64,000 nt of DNA, taken from the NCBI GenBank assembly GCA_043585095.1, contig CP121321.1, forward strand, positions 3,557,926 to 3,621,925, in the 5' to 3' direction. This stretch comes from JANQIO01 sp043585095. Lineage in GTDB: Bacteria > Pseudomonadota > Gammaproteobacteria > Pseudomonadales > Halieaceae. Below are positions 24,919 to 34,252 of this stretch, piece after piece. The notes beneath the pieces are model-generated. The model ran no database searches, was not told the DNA's origin, and was given only the letters and a program-made list of their open reading frames with translations. Every line of letters begins with the position of its first letter. Positions within the stretch are counted from its first letter, which is position 1. The position numbers and the translations under genes are program-made.

Positions 24919-25956
24919 TTACCAGCGCTGCGGTCGATGATTGTGTATGCGCTCGTACATCCCACCAAACGCGATAGATCGCACCAGGTCGCTGTCCAGG
25001 AAGTTATAGGGGTGACCCAGGTCGGGCGCGCCCACGGTATCCAACATGTCCATCTGTGCCTCGTTTAACGTGACATCAAGGCTGGCGATATTGTCGACCA
25101 GCTGACCGGTGGTTCTGGCGCCAATTATCGGGATAGTGCCCTTTTGACGTACCCATGCCAGTGCCACTTGCGCAGAGCTAGCGCCGATATCGTCGGCAAT
25201 GGCATCGACCTGTTTGGCAATCGCGAGCTTACGATCGTCGAGAGATGCCAATGGCAGGGTGTCCAGGCGCTTGGCACCCTCATCCCCGCGGCTGTATTTG
25301 CCAGATAGGATGCCGCTAGCCAGAGGCGACCAGGCCGTGATGTCGATATCCATAGCGCGCGATAGCGATAGATGTTCCCGCTCGATACTGCGCTCGGTCA
25401 GGCTGTATTCAAGCTGCAGAGCGGAGAAGGGCGTCCAGCCGCGCCACTCCGCGATAGTGTTGGCACGGGATGCTACCCACGCCGGTGCATCTGAAAGCCC
25501 GGCGTAAAGAATTTTGCCGGTCGAGACGGCGTCGTCCAGAGCCCGCATGACTTCTTCGATGGGCGTGGTGTAATCCCAAACGTGGACCCAGTACAGGTCA
25601 ATGTAGTCTACGTTTAATCGCTTAAGGCTAGCGTCTAATGACTGACGCAGGTTCTTGCGGTGATTGCCCGCCGCGTTGGGGTCTTCACCGCCGGGGAAGC
25701 AGTTGGTGTACTTGGTCGCGACAACGAAGCGCTCTCGATCGTTGGCGATGAACTCGCCTACCAGCTTTTCACTCTCACCCTGAGTGTAGATATCCGCTGT
25801 ATCGATGAAGTTGCCGCCCGCCTCAGCAAAGGTGTCGAACATGGCGCGACTCTCCTTGGCGTCAGCGCACCAGGCCTCTTCTGACCCAAAGGTCATCGCG
25901 CCCAGACAGAGCTCAGATACGCGCAGGCCGCTGCCGCCCAATAATTTGTAGTCCAC
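24919..25956 (-). CDS. aldo/keto reductase
   Basis: 345 residues. The catalytic tetrad is visible as D52, Y57, K82 and H125 in NFIDTADIYTQGESE, ATKYTN and LYWVHVWD. The C-terminal IIGARTTGQLVDNI segment supplies NADP(H) contacts. Proteins of this subgroup reduce small aldehydes and ketones; the physiological substrate is unknown. It is convergent with tetR and has its own upstream gap of 113 bp to the PIG-L gene. Confidence 0.92.
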   Translation of the reverse strand: MDYKLLGGSGLRVSELCLGAMTFGSEEAWCADAKESRAMFDTFAEAGGNFIDTADIYTQGESEKLVGEFIANDRERFVVATKYTNCFPGGEDPNAAGNHRKNLRQSLDASLKRLNVDYIDLYWVHVWDYTTPIEEVMRALDDAVSTGKILYAGLSDAPAWVASRANTIAEWRGWTPFSALQLEYSLTERSIEREHLSLSRAMDIDITAWSPLASGILSGKYSRGDEGAKRLDTLPLASLDDRKLAIAKQVDAIADDIGASSAQVALAWVRQKGTIPIIGARTTGQLVDNIASLDVTLNEAQMDMLDTVGAPDLGHPYNFLDSDLVRSIAFGGMYERIHNHRPQRW

Positions 25957-26069
25957 GTTTTTCTCCTTATTAAATTGCCGAATGTGGTTTGTACTTTCTC
26001 ACGTTCTGGCCCGGTCCGTAGCAACGTCAGAAACGAATGCCGAACTAAAAGCCGAAATCCAAGCGGTCA

Positions 26070-26933
26070 TCAAGTATGCGGTGCATGCACGCTCGCAAAA
26101 TCTACAAAACACTGGCGTAGATAGTCGTCAACGCTAAGGCTGTCGTCGGCGACCAGGCCGCTTAGATCCATTGCCAGCGCGCAGGCATCAACCTTATCGG
26201 TTGCGTGGCTTTCAGTCAGGGTGGCGTTGGCCTTTTGCCGCGCAACAATCGCCAGGTCGTAGCGCTTGCCGCCGTTAATCTGGCTGTCGTGGCAGCGCAG
26301 CAAACGCGCCTGTAACTGCTCGGGATCGTCTATCGGAATGGCAGCCCGCCATGCGCCGGGCAGCCAATCCAGACTCCCCCACACCTCGACACCATATACC
26401 TGGCTGGGTCGCTGCTCCGCAGGAAGGCGACGCAGGGCGGCCAGGCTTGCTCGCGCCAGCACCCGGTGAGTTGCATGACGGTCGACTAATTGGTGCAGAT
26501 AGACGACATCGGGCTGCGCTTGTTGGAGCAGGATCGCCAGGCTGTCCGTGAGCGGCCCGGCATCTTGTTTGATGTCGTCGCTACGATAGCCAAGCTGTAC
26601 CAGTGCAGCGTAGTGCCCCAAAGACGCTGCGTCGCGTTGTTCCTGGCGCCTTACACGGCTCATCTGCTGATCGTCGTACTCGGCATAAATGCCATTTCGA
26701 GGGCTGCCGGCACCATCGCAGGCGACTATGCCGGTAAAGTGCGCAGTATCAGACGTATGCGCCGCCAGTATGCCCTGCATGGCGATTATTTCTAAATCGT
26801 CCGGGTGCGCACCGATACCTAGATGGGTGGTCATGGCCAGAGCGGTCGCTGCGTCGCTAGCGTCCGGTATAAAAACGTCCTGCTCTGGGCTTGCGGGCGA
26901 TGCGCCGCTGTCGTGGGGTACGTGTTCGACCAT
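26070..26933 (-). CDS. PIG-L (LmbE) family deacetylase
   Basis: 287 residues from ATG 26933; a TTG at 26963 and an ATG at 26834 are alternatives and no start has a good ribosome site. The zinc motif is GIGAHPDDLEI, followed by RRQEQRDAASLG and, later, the third zinc ligand HATHRVLARAS. Family members remove acetyl groups from N-acetylglucosaminyl compounds or other amide substrates. The substrate here is not deducible. Divergent from the HIT gene. Confidence 0.85.
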   Translation of the reverse strand: MVEHVPHDSGASPASPEQDVFIPDASDAATALAMTTHLGIGAHPDDLEIIAMQGILAAHTSDTAHFTGIVACDGAGSPRNGIYAEYDDQQMSRVRRQEQRDAASLGHYAALVQLGYRSDDIKQDAGPLTDSLAILLQQAQPDVVYLHQLVDRHATHRVLARASLAALRRLPAEQRPSQVYGVEVWGSLDWLPGAWRAAIPIDDPEQLQARLLRCHDSQINGGKRYDLAIVARQKANATLTESHATDKVDACALAMDLSGLVADDSLSVDDYLRQCFVDFASVHAPHT

Positions 26934-27103
26934 GGTGAATAGGGTAGTCGCTAACGGCCTCAACGCCTAGGGAATCCACATGTGGGGTTTGACGCAGTTT
27001 TGCAAAAGTCTGGCAGCTTACAACACCACTGCGTATGCTGCCGCCTTACTGCATCGTCGCTATTGAAGCTTGTCTTCAATGCCTTTTTTGGGGATATGTA
27101 GAC

Positions 27104-27514
27104 ATGACCATTCACCCTCAGTTATCAGCTGATTGCCACTATCTGGGCACGCTGCACTGCGGTGCGCTGTTGCTGATGCGTAACGCGCAGCTGCCATGGT
27201 TTATTGTCGTGCCCGACACCAGCGCGGCAGATCTACTGGATCTGCCCGCGCCTCAGCGCGAACAAGTGCTGGCCGACTGTGCTGCGGTCTCTGTATTCAT
27301 CAAACAGACACTAGGCTTTAACAAGGTTAACTTCGCGGGTTTGGGAAACGTTGTGCCGCAAATGCATCTGCATATCATCGGGCGGGCCGAAGGCGACGCC
27401 TGCTGGCCCCAGCCCGTTTGGGGCCAGTTGCCTGCAGGGGACGACTACGACCCAGCTACGCTGGAAAGCTGGACGCAGGGCCTGGCAGCGGTAGCGGGCC
27501 TGCAACGTGCCTGA
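27104..27514 (+). CDS. HIT family hydrolase
   Basis: 136 residues from ATG 27104 (MTIHPQLSADCHYLG). The histidine triad region is NVVPQMHLHIIGR (HLH at 88-90), and the neighbouring WPQPVWG is typical of a bacterial HIT group that acts on nucleotide conjugates. The 3' end overlaps the GTG of the Nudix gene by 8 bp, so these two nucleotide-processing enzymes are made together. Confidence 0.88.
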   Translation: MTIHPQLSADCHYLGTLHCGALLLMRNAQLPWFIVVPDTSAADLLDLPAPQREQVLADCAAVSVFIKQTLGFNKVNFAGLGNVVPQMHLHIIGRAEGDACWPQPVWGQLPAGDDYDPATLESWTQGLAAVAGLQRA

Positions 27515-27947
27515 CGACGTGCTTGATGGCGTTATCCTGGTGCTGCAGCGAGAAGACCGGTTTCTGGTTGGACAGCGCGCGCCGCACAAGCGCGCCGGCG
27601 GCTATTGGACGCAGGTCTCGGGCACGGTAGAGCCGGACGAAACCCAGCCCGAAACGGTTGTTCGAGAGGCGCTGGAAGAACTGGGCTGCACGGTGCGGCC
27701 CGTGGAGAAGCTGCAATCCATGGCCTCCCACAACACGCGCTATCGCTTGCATTATTGGCGGGTGGAACTGTTGGATGGCGAGCCGCGTATTTGTAATGAC
27801 GAACTCACCGCGTTGCGATGGGTGACGATTGATGAAATGCGTGGCTTGAGTCCCGTATTTGAAGAGGACATCGCTTTGTTTGAGCAATTGCTTAAAACAG
27901 CATCGGCGGGCGATGGACGCTATAAGGAGATGCGTAGTGAGCAGTGA
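27507..27947 (+). CDS. Nudix hydrolase
   Basis: 146 residues from GTG 27507, overlapping the HIT gene. A perfect Nudix box is present (GTVEPDETQPETVVREALEE, then LGC). Substrate unknown; the adjacent HIT protein suggests nucleotide-derivative clean-up. It overlaps the DUF2237 gene by 11 bp. Confidence 0.9.
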   Translation: MPDDVLDGVILVLQREDRFLVGQRAPHKRAGGYWTQVSGTVEPDETQPETVVREALEELGCTVRPVEKLQSMASHNTRYRLHYWRVELLDGEPRICNDELTALRWVTIDEMRGLSPVFEEDIALFEQLLKTASAGDGRYKEMRSEQ

Positions 27948-28332
27948 AGTGAACAGTGACATGGACGAATCCCTCAACGTGTTTGGCGAGCGACTCGAAA
28001 CCTGTGGCGAAGACCCGGTAACGGGCTTTTTCCGCGATGGCTGCTGCAACACCAGTGAGCAGGATTTTGGTTCACACACGGTATGCGTAGAAGTTACTGA
28101 AGCGTTTCTGGCGTTCTCCAAAGCCAGAGGTAATGACCTGATGACGCCAATGCCAGCCTATGGTTTCCCCGGGCTAAAGCCCGGTAATCGATGGTGTCTT
28201 TGCGCCAGTCGATGGTTGGAGGCCCACCGCATGGATAAAGCGCCTCGTGTGCACTTGCGTCGCACTCACCAGCGGGCACTGGAAATTGTGCCTCTGGAAG
28301 TGTTGCGTGAGCATGCAGCTGACCTCAACTGA
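27937..28332 (+). CDS. DUF2237 family protein
   Basis: 131 residues. I chose GTG 27937 because AAGGAG lies 7 nt upstream (27924-27929); ATG 27961 is the alternative. The family core is clear: NVFGERLETCGEDPVTGFFRDGCCNT, VCVEVTEAFLAFSKARGNDL and FPGLKPGNRWCLCASRW. Conserved cysteines hint at metal or redox use, but no role is known to me. Last gene of the HIT-Nudix-DUF2237 run. Confidence 0.88.
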   Translation: MSSEVNSDMDESLNVFGERLETCGEDPVTGFFRDGCCNTSEQDFGSHTVCVEVTEAFLAFSKARGNDLMTPMPAYGFPGLKPGNRWCLCASRWLEAHRMDKAPRVHLRRTHQRALEIVPLEVLREHAADLN

Positions 28333-28389
28333 CTTTGCGGCGAAAGCGGGTTAAGCCGGGCCAGGATGCAAAGCGGTGTTCTTTATCTC

Positions 28390-28743
28390 CTACTCTTGCA
28401 CCGTTTCGAAGAAGTCCGCTCGCGCCTTGCCAGTTTTGTCGTGGACCGGCCCCGTGACATCGACGCGATACTTAAGCGTATTGGATGCCCGCATGTGGAA
28501 GTCGCTTAGTAGGGTCAGTAACTCTCTATAGAAGGCGCCGGCTAAATGTTCAGCCAGGGCGCTTTCGGTCTCCCAGTTCTCGTAGACGTAGACACGGCCA
28601 GGAACCGCAGGGTCCAGACTCCAGACATAGTGACGACAGCCCGGCTGCTTGCGGGTTGCGGCTAGTAGCTCTGCGGCGGCAGAGACGGCGCCGACGGCGT
28701 CTTCGGGTGAGAAATCTACAGTGCCATTGATCAGAATCGTCAT
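28390..28743 (-). CDS. antibiotic biosynthesis monooxygenase (ABM) domain protein
   Basis: 117 residues. A single ABM-type ferredoxin-like fold: ELLAATRKQPGCRHYVWSLD, then VYVYENWETESALAEHLAG. Such small cofactor-free proteins include quinol monooxygenases, but many are uncharacterised. It stands alone between the DUF2237 gene and the divergent reductase gene. Confidence 0.85.
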   Translation of the reverse strand: MTILINGTVDFSPEDAVGAVSAAAELLAATRKQPGCRHYVWSLDPAVPGRVYVYENWETESALAEHLAGAFYRELLTLLSDFHMRASNTLKYRVDVTGPVHDKTGKARADFFETVQE

Positions 28744-28873
28744 GTATCTTTCTCCGTTGCGGGATAGTTCACGCTAACAAACACCCTGTTAAACACAAGC
28801 TAATTCGGCGGGCTTTTACGCGCAGGCGTATCGAGTTCGATTTTCACACTGTATGTCCAGCCAGGAGCGCTTC

Positions 28874-29890
28874 ATGGACCCCAATGTCAATCGCCAGTTC
28901 ATCCTCAAATCCCGGCCAGTGGGATTACCCACTTCAGACTCTATCGTTATGACAGAGTCCCCGGTACCCGAGGCGGGGGATGGTGAAGTAGTGATTCGCA
29001 ATCTATACCTGTCGCTGGACCCGGCGACGCGGGGTTGGATGTCAGATGAGCCCAACTATATTGACCCCATCGAGATAGGGGCGCCGGTGTCGTCCGGCGC
29101 TATTGGCCGCGTGGTGCAAAGCAACAGCCCGGAGTTTGAGGTGGGCGACATCGCCATGGGTATGAATGCCTGGGAGGACTACACCAAATGTTCGGCGGAG
29201 ATGGTAAACAAGGTCGACCCTATGGGTATGCCGCTAACCATGTTCATGAGCGTGCTGGGCGCCACCGGCCTGACCGCATACTTCGGTCTATTGGAGGTCG
29301 GCAAACCCCAGCCAGGTGAAACCCTGTTGGTGAGCGGCGCCGCCGGCGCGGTCGGTTCGATTGTTGGCCAAATCGGCAAAATCAAAGGCTGCCGAGTGGT
29401 CGGCATCGCCGGCGGCGAGGAAAAGTGCCGTTGGATTAAGGAAGACTGCGGCTTTGATGAGGCGATTGATTACAAGGCAACGGATGACCTGGCGGCGGCG
29501 ATCGCCGAAAAGTGTCCTGATGGCGTGGACATCTACTGGGAAAATGTCGGCGGAGAGATGCTGGATGCGGTGCTGCTGAATCTCGCTGAAAAGGCTCGCA
29601 TCGTGCTGTGTGGCTGGATTGCTACTTATAACGACGCGGAGAAGCGGCCCGGCCCGGCTAACCTCTGGCAACTGCTGGTGAAGAGCGCGCGTTTGGAAGG
29701 CTTCGTGGTAATGGACTATATAGACCAGTTCCCCGACGGCGCTACGGTGTTGGCGGGCTGGCTAATGGAAGGCAAGCTGCAGTATCGCGAGCACGTGGTT
29801 GAGGGCCTGGAAAACACGCTCGATGCTTTTCAGATGCTGTTCGACGGTCGCAATACCGGCAAGCTGATTGTCAAAGTGGCAGAAGATTGA
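28874..29890 (+). CDS. NADP-dependent oxidoreductase (MDR superfamily, PTGR-like), copy 1
   Basis: 338 residues from ATG 28874, preferred over ATG 28853 because AGGAG lies 7 nt before it. Zinc-free medium-chain reductase: NRQFILKSRPVG, LYLSLDPATRGWM, GATGLTAYFGLLEVGKPQPG and the nucleotide fold VSGAAGAVGSIVGQIGK. Related enzymes reduce 2-alkenals or prostaglandin-type enones. It is a paralogue of the gene at 31566 and probably acts with the acyl-CoA ligase between them. Confidence 0.9.
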   Translation: MDPNVNRQFILKSRPVGLPTSDSIVMTESPVPEAGDGEVVIRNLYLSLDPATRGWMSDEPNYIDPIEIGAPVSSGAIGRVVQSNSPEFEVGDIAMGMNAWEDYTKCSAEMVNKVDPMGMPLTMFMSVLGATGLTAYFGLLEVGKPQPGETLLVSGAAGAVGSIVGQIGKIKGCRVVGIAGGEEKCRWIKEDCGFDEAIDYKATDDLAAAIAEKCPDGVDIYWENVGGEMLDAVLLNLAEKARIVLCGWIATYNDAEKRPGPANLWQLLVKSARLEGFVVMDYIDQFPDGATVLAGWLMEGKLQYREHVVEGLENTLDAFQMLFDGRNTGKLIVKVAED

Positions 29891-29952
29891 AACACCCAGC
29901 CACAGGTCCAGCCACAGCGCCCTGCGACTCGGCTTTGAACGGGATCTGACCG

Positions 29953-31569
29953 ATGCAATCGGATTGGGAGTCGGCCTTGCCTGCACGCATCCAGCGAGAT
30001 GGATCCGCCTGGACAAACACCACTATCGCACGTGAAGCGTGGCGCAAAGCGCGTGAGACGCCAGACCGCACCGCCATTTTTGTCGAGGACGGTGATGACG
30101 CCAGCTATGGTGACTTGGCGCGGGACGCGCGGTGCTTAATCACCGCGTTTCAGCAAATGGGTTTGCAGGCAGGCGATGTGGTCAGCTTTCAATTGCCCAA
30201 CTGGCGAGAAGCGGTACCTATCGATATCGCCGCTGCTGCTCTGGGCCTGGTGGTAAACCCCATTGTTCCCATCTATCGCGATGCTGAACTGCGCTACATC
30301 CTCGCTGACGCTCGGTCCAGGGTCCTGTTTATCCCCGAGCAGTTTCGCTCGATTCATTACATCAATATGTTGGCAGAGTTGCGCAGCGATTTGCCGGATT
30401 TATGGCAGCTGATTAGCGTGCGCGCCCGGAATGACTATCCAGGCGTGCAACGCTTTGAGTCTTTGTTGGATTGCAGCGCAGTCGATCTGGATACCTTGCC
30501 CGAGGTCGATGCGAACCTCCCGAAATGCCGCTTGTACACGTCGGGTACCACCGGATTCCCCAAAGCCGTTTTGCATAGCCACAATACCTTGAGTTACGTG
30601 CAGCAGTGCTCTATTCGCCATGCCGATATCGGTCCCGATGACGTTATGGTGATGCCGTCACCGATAACCCATATCACCGGCTATTCCAGCGGCATCAATA
30701 TGGCCTTCACCGGTCCGGGTCGAACGGCGCTGATGGCGCGCTGGGACGCCGATGCGGCTATCGACTATATCCATCGGGTCGGCGGCACGATGACCGTCGG
30801 CGCAACCCCGTTTTTAACCGAGCTGCTGGATGCCTGTGAGCGGCGGGCAGAAGGCCTGTCAACCATGCGCCAGTTCTCTTGCGGTGGCGCGGGGGTGCCG
30901 CCCGAGCTGGTGCAGCGGGCCGGACGCGTTCTCGACAACTGCGTGACGGTGCGTGTCTATGGCAGCACGGAGGTGCCATTGGTGACCTACGGCTGGCGCG
31001 ACAACCCTGAACTTGCCGCTTCCACGGACGGCCAACTGTTCGCATTTGATGTAAGAATTCTGGACGATGATGGTGTGGCGCAGCCGCCGGAAACCGACGG
31101 TGAAATCGCGGCGCGCGGGCCAGGCATGATGCTGGGATACGCCGATGCAGCGCAAAACCGCGCCGCTCATACCGAGGATGGTTTTTTTCTCACCGGCGAC
31201 ATTGGCCGCGTCACGGTCGACGGTGCTGTGCTCATTACTGACCGCAAAAAAGACATCATTATTCGCGGCGGCGAAAATTTATCCGCCAAAGAAATTGAAG
31301 ATGTCTTGCACCAGCATCCCGATGTGTTGGCTGCTGCGGTCGTCGCCATGCCCCATGAGCGCCTGGGCGAGGGGGTTTGCGCGCTGATCATTCCTCGGAA
31401 AGGTGCCACGCCATCCCTGGAGGACATTGCTCGCTTTACCGATAGCCAGGGCCTGGCGCGACAGAAAATACCCGAACGACTTGTGCTGGTCGACGACCTG
31501 CCGCGCACGCCGAGCGGCAAAGTGCGCAAAGATGTGCTTCGCGAAAAACTACGGAACGGTGAATTATGA
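29953..31569 (+). CDS. AMP-dependent acyl-CoA synthetase/ligase
   Basis: 538 residues. Adenylation motifs in order: LYTSGTTGFPKAV (P-loop), VYGSTEVPLVTYG, FFLTGDIG, DRKKDIIIRGGENLSAKEIE and the C-terminal catalytic lysine in RTPSGKVRK. It activates a carboxylic acid to its CoA thioester; sequence resemblance is to cyclohexanecarboxylate/medium-chain ligases, so the true acid is open. The stop overlaps the start of reductase copy 2 (ATGA). Confidence 0.92.
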   Translation: MQSDWESALPARIQRDGSAWTNTTIAREAWRKARETPDRTAIFVEDGDDASYGDLARDARCLITAFQQMGLQAGDVVSFQLPNWREAVPIDIAAAALGLVVNPIVPIYRDAELRYILADARSRVLFIPEQFRSIHYINMLAELRSDLPDLWQLISVRARNDYPGVQRFESLLDCSAVDLDTLPEVDANLPKCRLYTSGTTGFPKAVLHSHNTLSYVQQCSIRHADIGPDDVMVMPSPITHITGYSSGINMAFTGPGRTALMARWDADAAIDYIHRVGGTMTVGATPFLTELLDACERRAEGLSTMRQFSCGGAGVPPELVQRAGRVLDNCVTVRVYGSTEVPLVTYGWRDNPELAASTDGQLFAFDVRILDDDGVAQPPETDGEIAARGPGMMLGYADAAQNRAAHTEDGFFLTGDIGRVTVDGAVLITDRKKDIIIRGGENLSAKEIEDVLHQHPDVLAAAVVAMPHERLGEGVCALIIPRKGATPSLEDIARFTDSQGLARQKIPERLVLVDDLPRTPSGKVRKDVLREKLRNGEL

Positions 31570-32570
31570 ACCGACAGTTTCTCCTGAATGCCCACCCTGT
31601 TGGCGACCTTAAGCACAGCGACTTCAAGCTGGTCGAGAACGAGATCCCGCAGGTAGGGGAGGGTGAGGTACTGATTCAGGTGCTTTATCTGGCCCTTGAG
31701 CCTGCCATGAAAGCCTGGATGGAAAACAGCGCTGACTATGCCGCGCCCATGGCCGTCGGCGACCTGATGCGTGGCGATGGCATCGGCCGCATAGTGACAT
31801 CGAATCACGCTGACTTCCCCGAGGGCACTTTGGTTACAGGTGGCTTCGGCTGGCAGGAATACGCCGTTAGTGACGGCCGCTCCATTCGTCTGCAAAAAGT
31901 ACCCGAAGGCATACCCGTTACGGCGGCGCTGTCATTGATGGGCATCACCGGACTCACCGCGTACTTTGGTCTCAAGGAAATCGGTCTGCCGCAGCCGGGC
32001 GACACCGTGTTGATTTCCGGTGCCGCCGGTGCGACCGGCTCGGTGGTGGGCCAGCTCGCTAAACTCTGGGGCTGTGGCAGGGTGATCGGTATCGCCGGCA
32101 GCAGGGAAAAGTGCGACTGGCTGGTGAATGATTTGGGCTTTGACGGCGCCATTAACTACCGTGAAGAAGATCAGGCTCAGCGCGTTAAAGACTTGTGCCC
32201 GGACGGGATCGATATTTTTTACGATAACGTCGGAGGAGAGATTCTTGATATCGCCCTGGCCAATATAGCCGACCGGGCCAGGGTGGTGATCTGCGGTGGT
32301 ATTTCTCGCTATAACGCCACCGGTGAACTGCCCGGTCCGGTCAATTACTTTAATTTGGTGTTTCGCCGCGCGCGCATGGAAGGTTTCATCGTGCTGGATT
32401 ACGCACGGCAGTTCCGAGAGGCACTGGCCTTTCTGGCAGAAAACCTGGCAGCGGGGCGCTTGCAGAGTCGTGAAACGGTGGTGGAGGGGTTTGAGCAAAT
32501 GCCCGACGCCTTAATGGCCCTGTTCTCGGGCGACAATATCGGCAAGCAACTCGTCCGTGTCGCTGTGTAG
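31566..32570 (+). CDS. NADP-dependent oxidoreductase (MDR superfamily, PTGR-like), copy 2
   Basis: 334 residues, overlapping the ligase by 4 bp. Same architecture as copy 1 at 28874, with NRQFLLNAHPVGD, LYLALEPAMKAWM, GITGLTAYFGLKEIGLPQPG and ISGAAGATGSVVGQLAK. The two paralogues flank one acyl-CoA ligase, suggesting duplication followed by specialisation, or successive reductions of one substrate. A GC-rich 28-bp direct repeat follows the stop. Confidence 0.9.
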   Translation: MNRQFLLNAHPVGDLKHSDFKLVENEIPQVGEGEVLIQVLYLALEPAMKAWMENSADYAAPMAVGDLMRGDGIGRIVTSNHADFPEGTLVTGGFGWQEYAVSDGRSIRLQKVPEGIPVTAALSLMGITGLTAYFGLKEIGLPQPGDTVLISGAAGATGSVVGQLAKLWGCGRVIGIAGSREKCDWLVNDLGFDGAINYREEDQAQRVKDLCPDGIDIFYDNVGGEILDIALANIADRARVVICGGISRYNATGELPGPVNYFNLVFRRARMEGFIVLDYARQFREALAFLAENLAAGRLQSRETVVEGFEQMPDALMALFSGDNIGKQLVRVAV

Positions 32571-32576
32571 GTTGGG

Positions 32577-32632
32577 CCGGGCCGCGCAGGCTGGGCCGCA
32601 GAGGCCGGGCCGCGCAGGCTGGGCCGCAGAGG
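32577..32632. repeat. two direct copies of a 28-bp GC-rich unit
   Basis: Copies at 32577-32604 and 32605-32632 are identical, just after the reductase stop codon; each is itself built of related GGGCCG blocks. No coding role seen. Confidence 0.9.
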
Positions 32633-32666
32633 CCGCCACTAACAACCATTTCAATAAAGCAGAAAA

Positions 32667-32697
32667 CAAAAAGCCCCGCGATGTAGGCGGGGCTTTA
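32667..32697 (-). terminator. intrinsic terminator, mainly for the minus-strand secreted protein gene
   Basis: Stem AAAGCCCCGC / GCGGGGCTTT with a short loop. On the minus strand the stem is followed by TTTTTGTTTT, a good tail; on the plus strand the tail is weaker but may also stop reductase transcripts. Confidence 0.88.
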
Positions 32698-32737
32698 GCG
32701 TTCGCGGCAGCTTGATTCGCCGCGTCATAGGCAGTGC

Positions 32738-33085
32738 TTAGCGGTTCGTTTGAGCAACCTGCGCCGCGTCGGGCTGACCAATCTGCACGAGTTCCAGGGT
32801 TTCCAAGCGGCCATTGTTGCGTGCCTTGCAGTGGGCTTCCCAGCGCTCTACCGAGCCATCGGCGTTCTTGCCTTTGACATCAATTTCAAAGGATGTGTAG
32901 CGGCCGCGGCGCTTGATGCTGTCGGTGTTCTGCGCAACGAAGCTGTATCCAGCCAGGCGGTCATCGCCTGCAATTTCCGTTTTACAAACCGCCAGCGCTT
33001 CACTGGAGCCTGCCAGTGCGGGAAGGGACAGTGTAGACATCATTACGGTAGCGGCTACGCCACCCAAAAGTTTGTTCATAGACAT
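32738..33085 (-). CDS. small secreted protein, unknown function
   Basis: 115 residues: signal peptide (MSMNKLLGGVAATVMMSTLSLPALAG) and a mature domain of about 90 residues with two cysteines (AVCKTEIAG and EAHCKARNNG) that could form a disulfide. No family recognised. It is divergent from the lysR gene across 143 bp, so the LysR protein may control it. Confidence 0.7.
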   Translation of the reverse strand: MSMNKLLGGVAATVMMSTLSLPALAGSSEALAVCKTEIAGDDRLAGYSFVAQNTDSIKRRGRYTSFEIDVKGKNADGSVERWEAHCKARNNGRLETLELVQIGQPDAAQVAQTNR

Positions 33086-33228
33086 AATAAATACCTGCTC
33101 TAACTATGGAATGGAGCGTTTCTTTTATGACCGGGCCACAGTAGGCGTCGGATCATTGCCTGAGTATACTGTGCGTAAATACATACGGATTTATAAATAG
33201 TGCACTTCCAATCGACAAAAACGCACAG

Positions 33229-34110
33229 ATGCTAAACTGGGATGATTTGAAGTTCTTGCTCGCCGTGGGCCGAACCGGTTCAATGACGGCCGCCGCCAAG
33301 CGTTTGGGTGTGAATCACGCCACGGTAATTCGGCGTATTCGTGGCTTGGAAGAGCAGCTCGGAACCCACCTGTTTGAGCGTCACGATAAAAGTTATGTGC
33401 TCACCCCATCAGGCGAGGTGGCCTTCAAGGCCGCCGAACGCATGGAGGCCCAGTCCGTCGGCGTAGAGCGACAGGTCTTGGGTCAGGCGCAGGACTTGTC
33501 TGGGCGGATTCGAGTGACCGCGCCGGAAGCCATTGGTCGAAGTTTTCTACTGCCGGCGATTCGCGACTTCAATGTGCTCTATCCCGATATTGTTATCGAA
33601 GTCAGTCTTAGTATGCGCCCCTATGACCTGGGAATGCGCGAGGCAGATGTCGCGTTTCGAGTGACCGACAATCCCCCTCAAGATCTGGTGGGCACTCGCC
33701 TGGCCACGGTCGAGCTTGGTGTCTATGGGCGCGCTGAGGACAAGTTGACTGCTGAGCAGGTAGAGAGAGTGGTGGTGGTCGAATTGATAAAGGATAGGTC
33801 GTATTTGGACGAAGACCTGTTCCCTAATGCCAAAGTGACGCTCGTTACGGATTCCCCTTCATTGGCGGCGGACGCGGTCAGGGAAGGATTTGGTGTATCA
33901 ATTATCCCCATTGCCATTGGTGCCCTCGATCCGATGTTAGAGCGACTGCCCGGCACACCGAAAATCGACGGTCAGGGTTTTTGGTTGTTGACCCATCTGG
34001 ACGTGCGCAGCAATGCACGTATGCGGCTGTTCAGGGACTTTATGCAGGAGTTCTACGCTGCGTGGCGCCCGCAGGTTTATGCCAATGACGAGCCCTCGGA
34101 AGCGTCCTAA
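33229..34110 (+). CDS. LysR family transcriptional regulator
   Basis: 293 residues. N-terminal winged helix-turn-helix (LLAVGRTGSMTAAAKRLGVN, HATVIRRIRGLEEQLGTHLF) and a substrate-binding domain (RIRVTAPEAIGRSFLLPAIR; SIIPIAIGALDPML). The VNHATVIRRI type is close to regulators that act on neighbouring dehydrogenase or hypothetical genes. An imperfect dyad (GTAT-N15-ATAC) near 33165-33187 in the divergent gap is a possible site, but weak. Confidence 0.92.
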   Translation: MLNWDDLKFLLAVGRTGSMTAAAKRLGVNHATVIRRIRGLEEQLGTHLFERHDKSYVLTPSGEVAFKAAERMEAQSVGVERQVLGQAQDLSGRIRVTAPEAIGRSFLLPAIRDFNVLYPDIVIEVSLSMRPYDLGMREADVAFRVTDNPPQDLVGTRLATVELGVYGRAEDKLTAEQVERVVVVELIKDRSYLDEDLFPNAKVTLVTDSPSLAADAVREGFGVSIIPIAIGALDPMLERLPGTPKIDGQGFWLLTHLDVRSNARMRLFRDFMQEFYAAWRPQVYANDEPSEAS

Positions 34111-34202
34111 CGAGACCAATGCCGGACGTGTGAGAGATGGAATGCTGCTAAGCCTGTATTCAAGACGCCACTGCCAACAGAACTCCTAAGCACACTGCGG
34201 GC

Positions 34203-34236
34203 AAAAAAAAGCCGGCAATAGCCGGCCTTTTGTGAA
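34203..34236. terminator. bidirectional intrinsic terminator
   Basis: GCCGGC AATA GCCGGC stem between the convergent lysR and binding-protein genes. The minus strand has a run of eight T after the stem, the plus strand four. Confidence 0.9.
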
Positions 34237-34252
34237 TGCAACTGAGCGGGGA

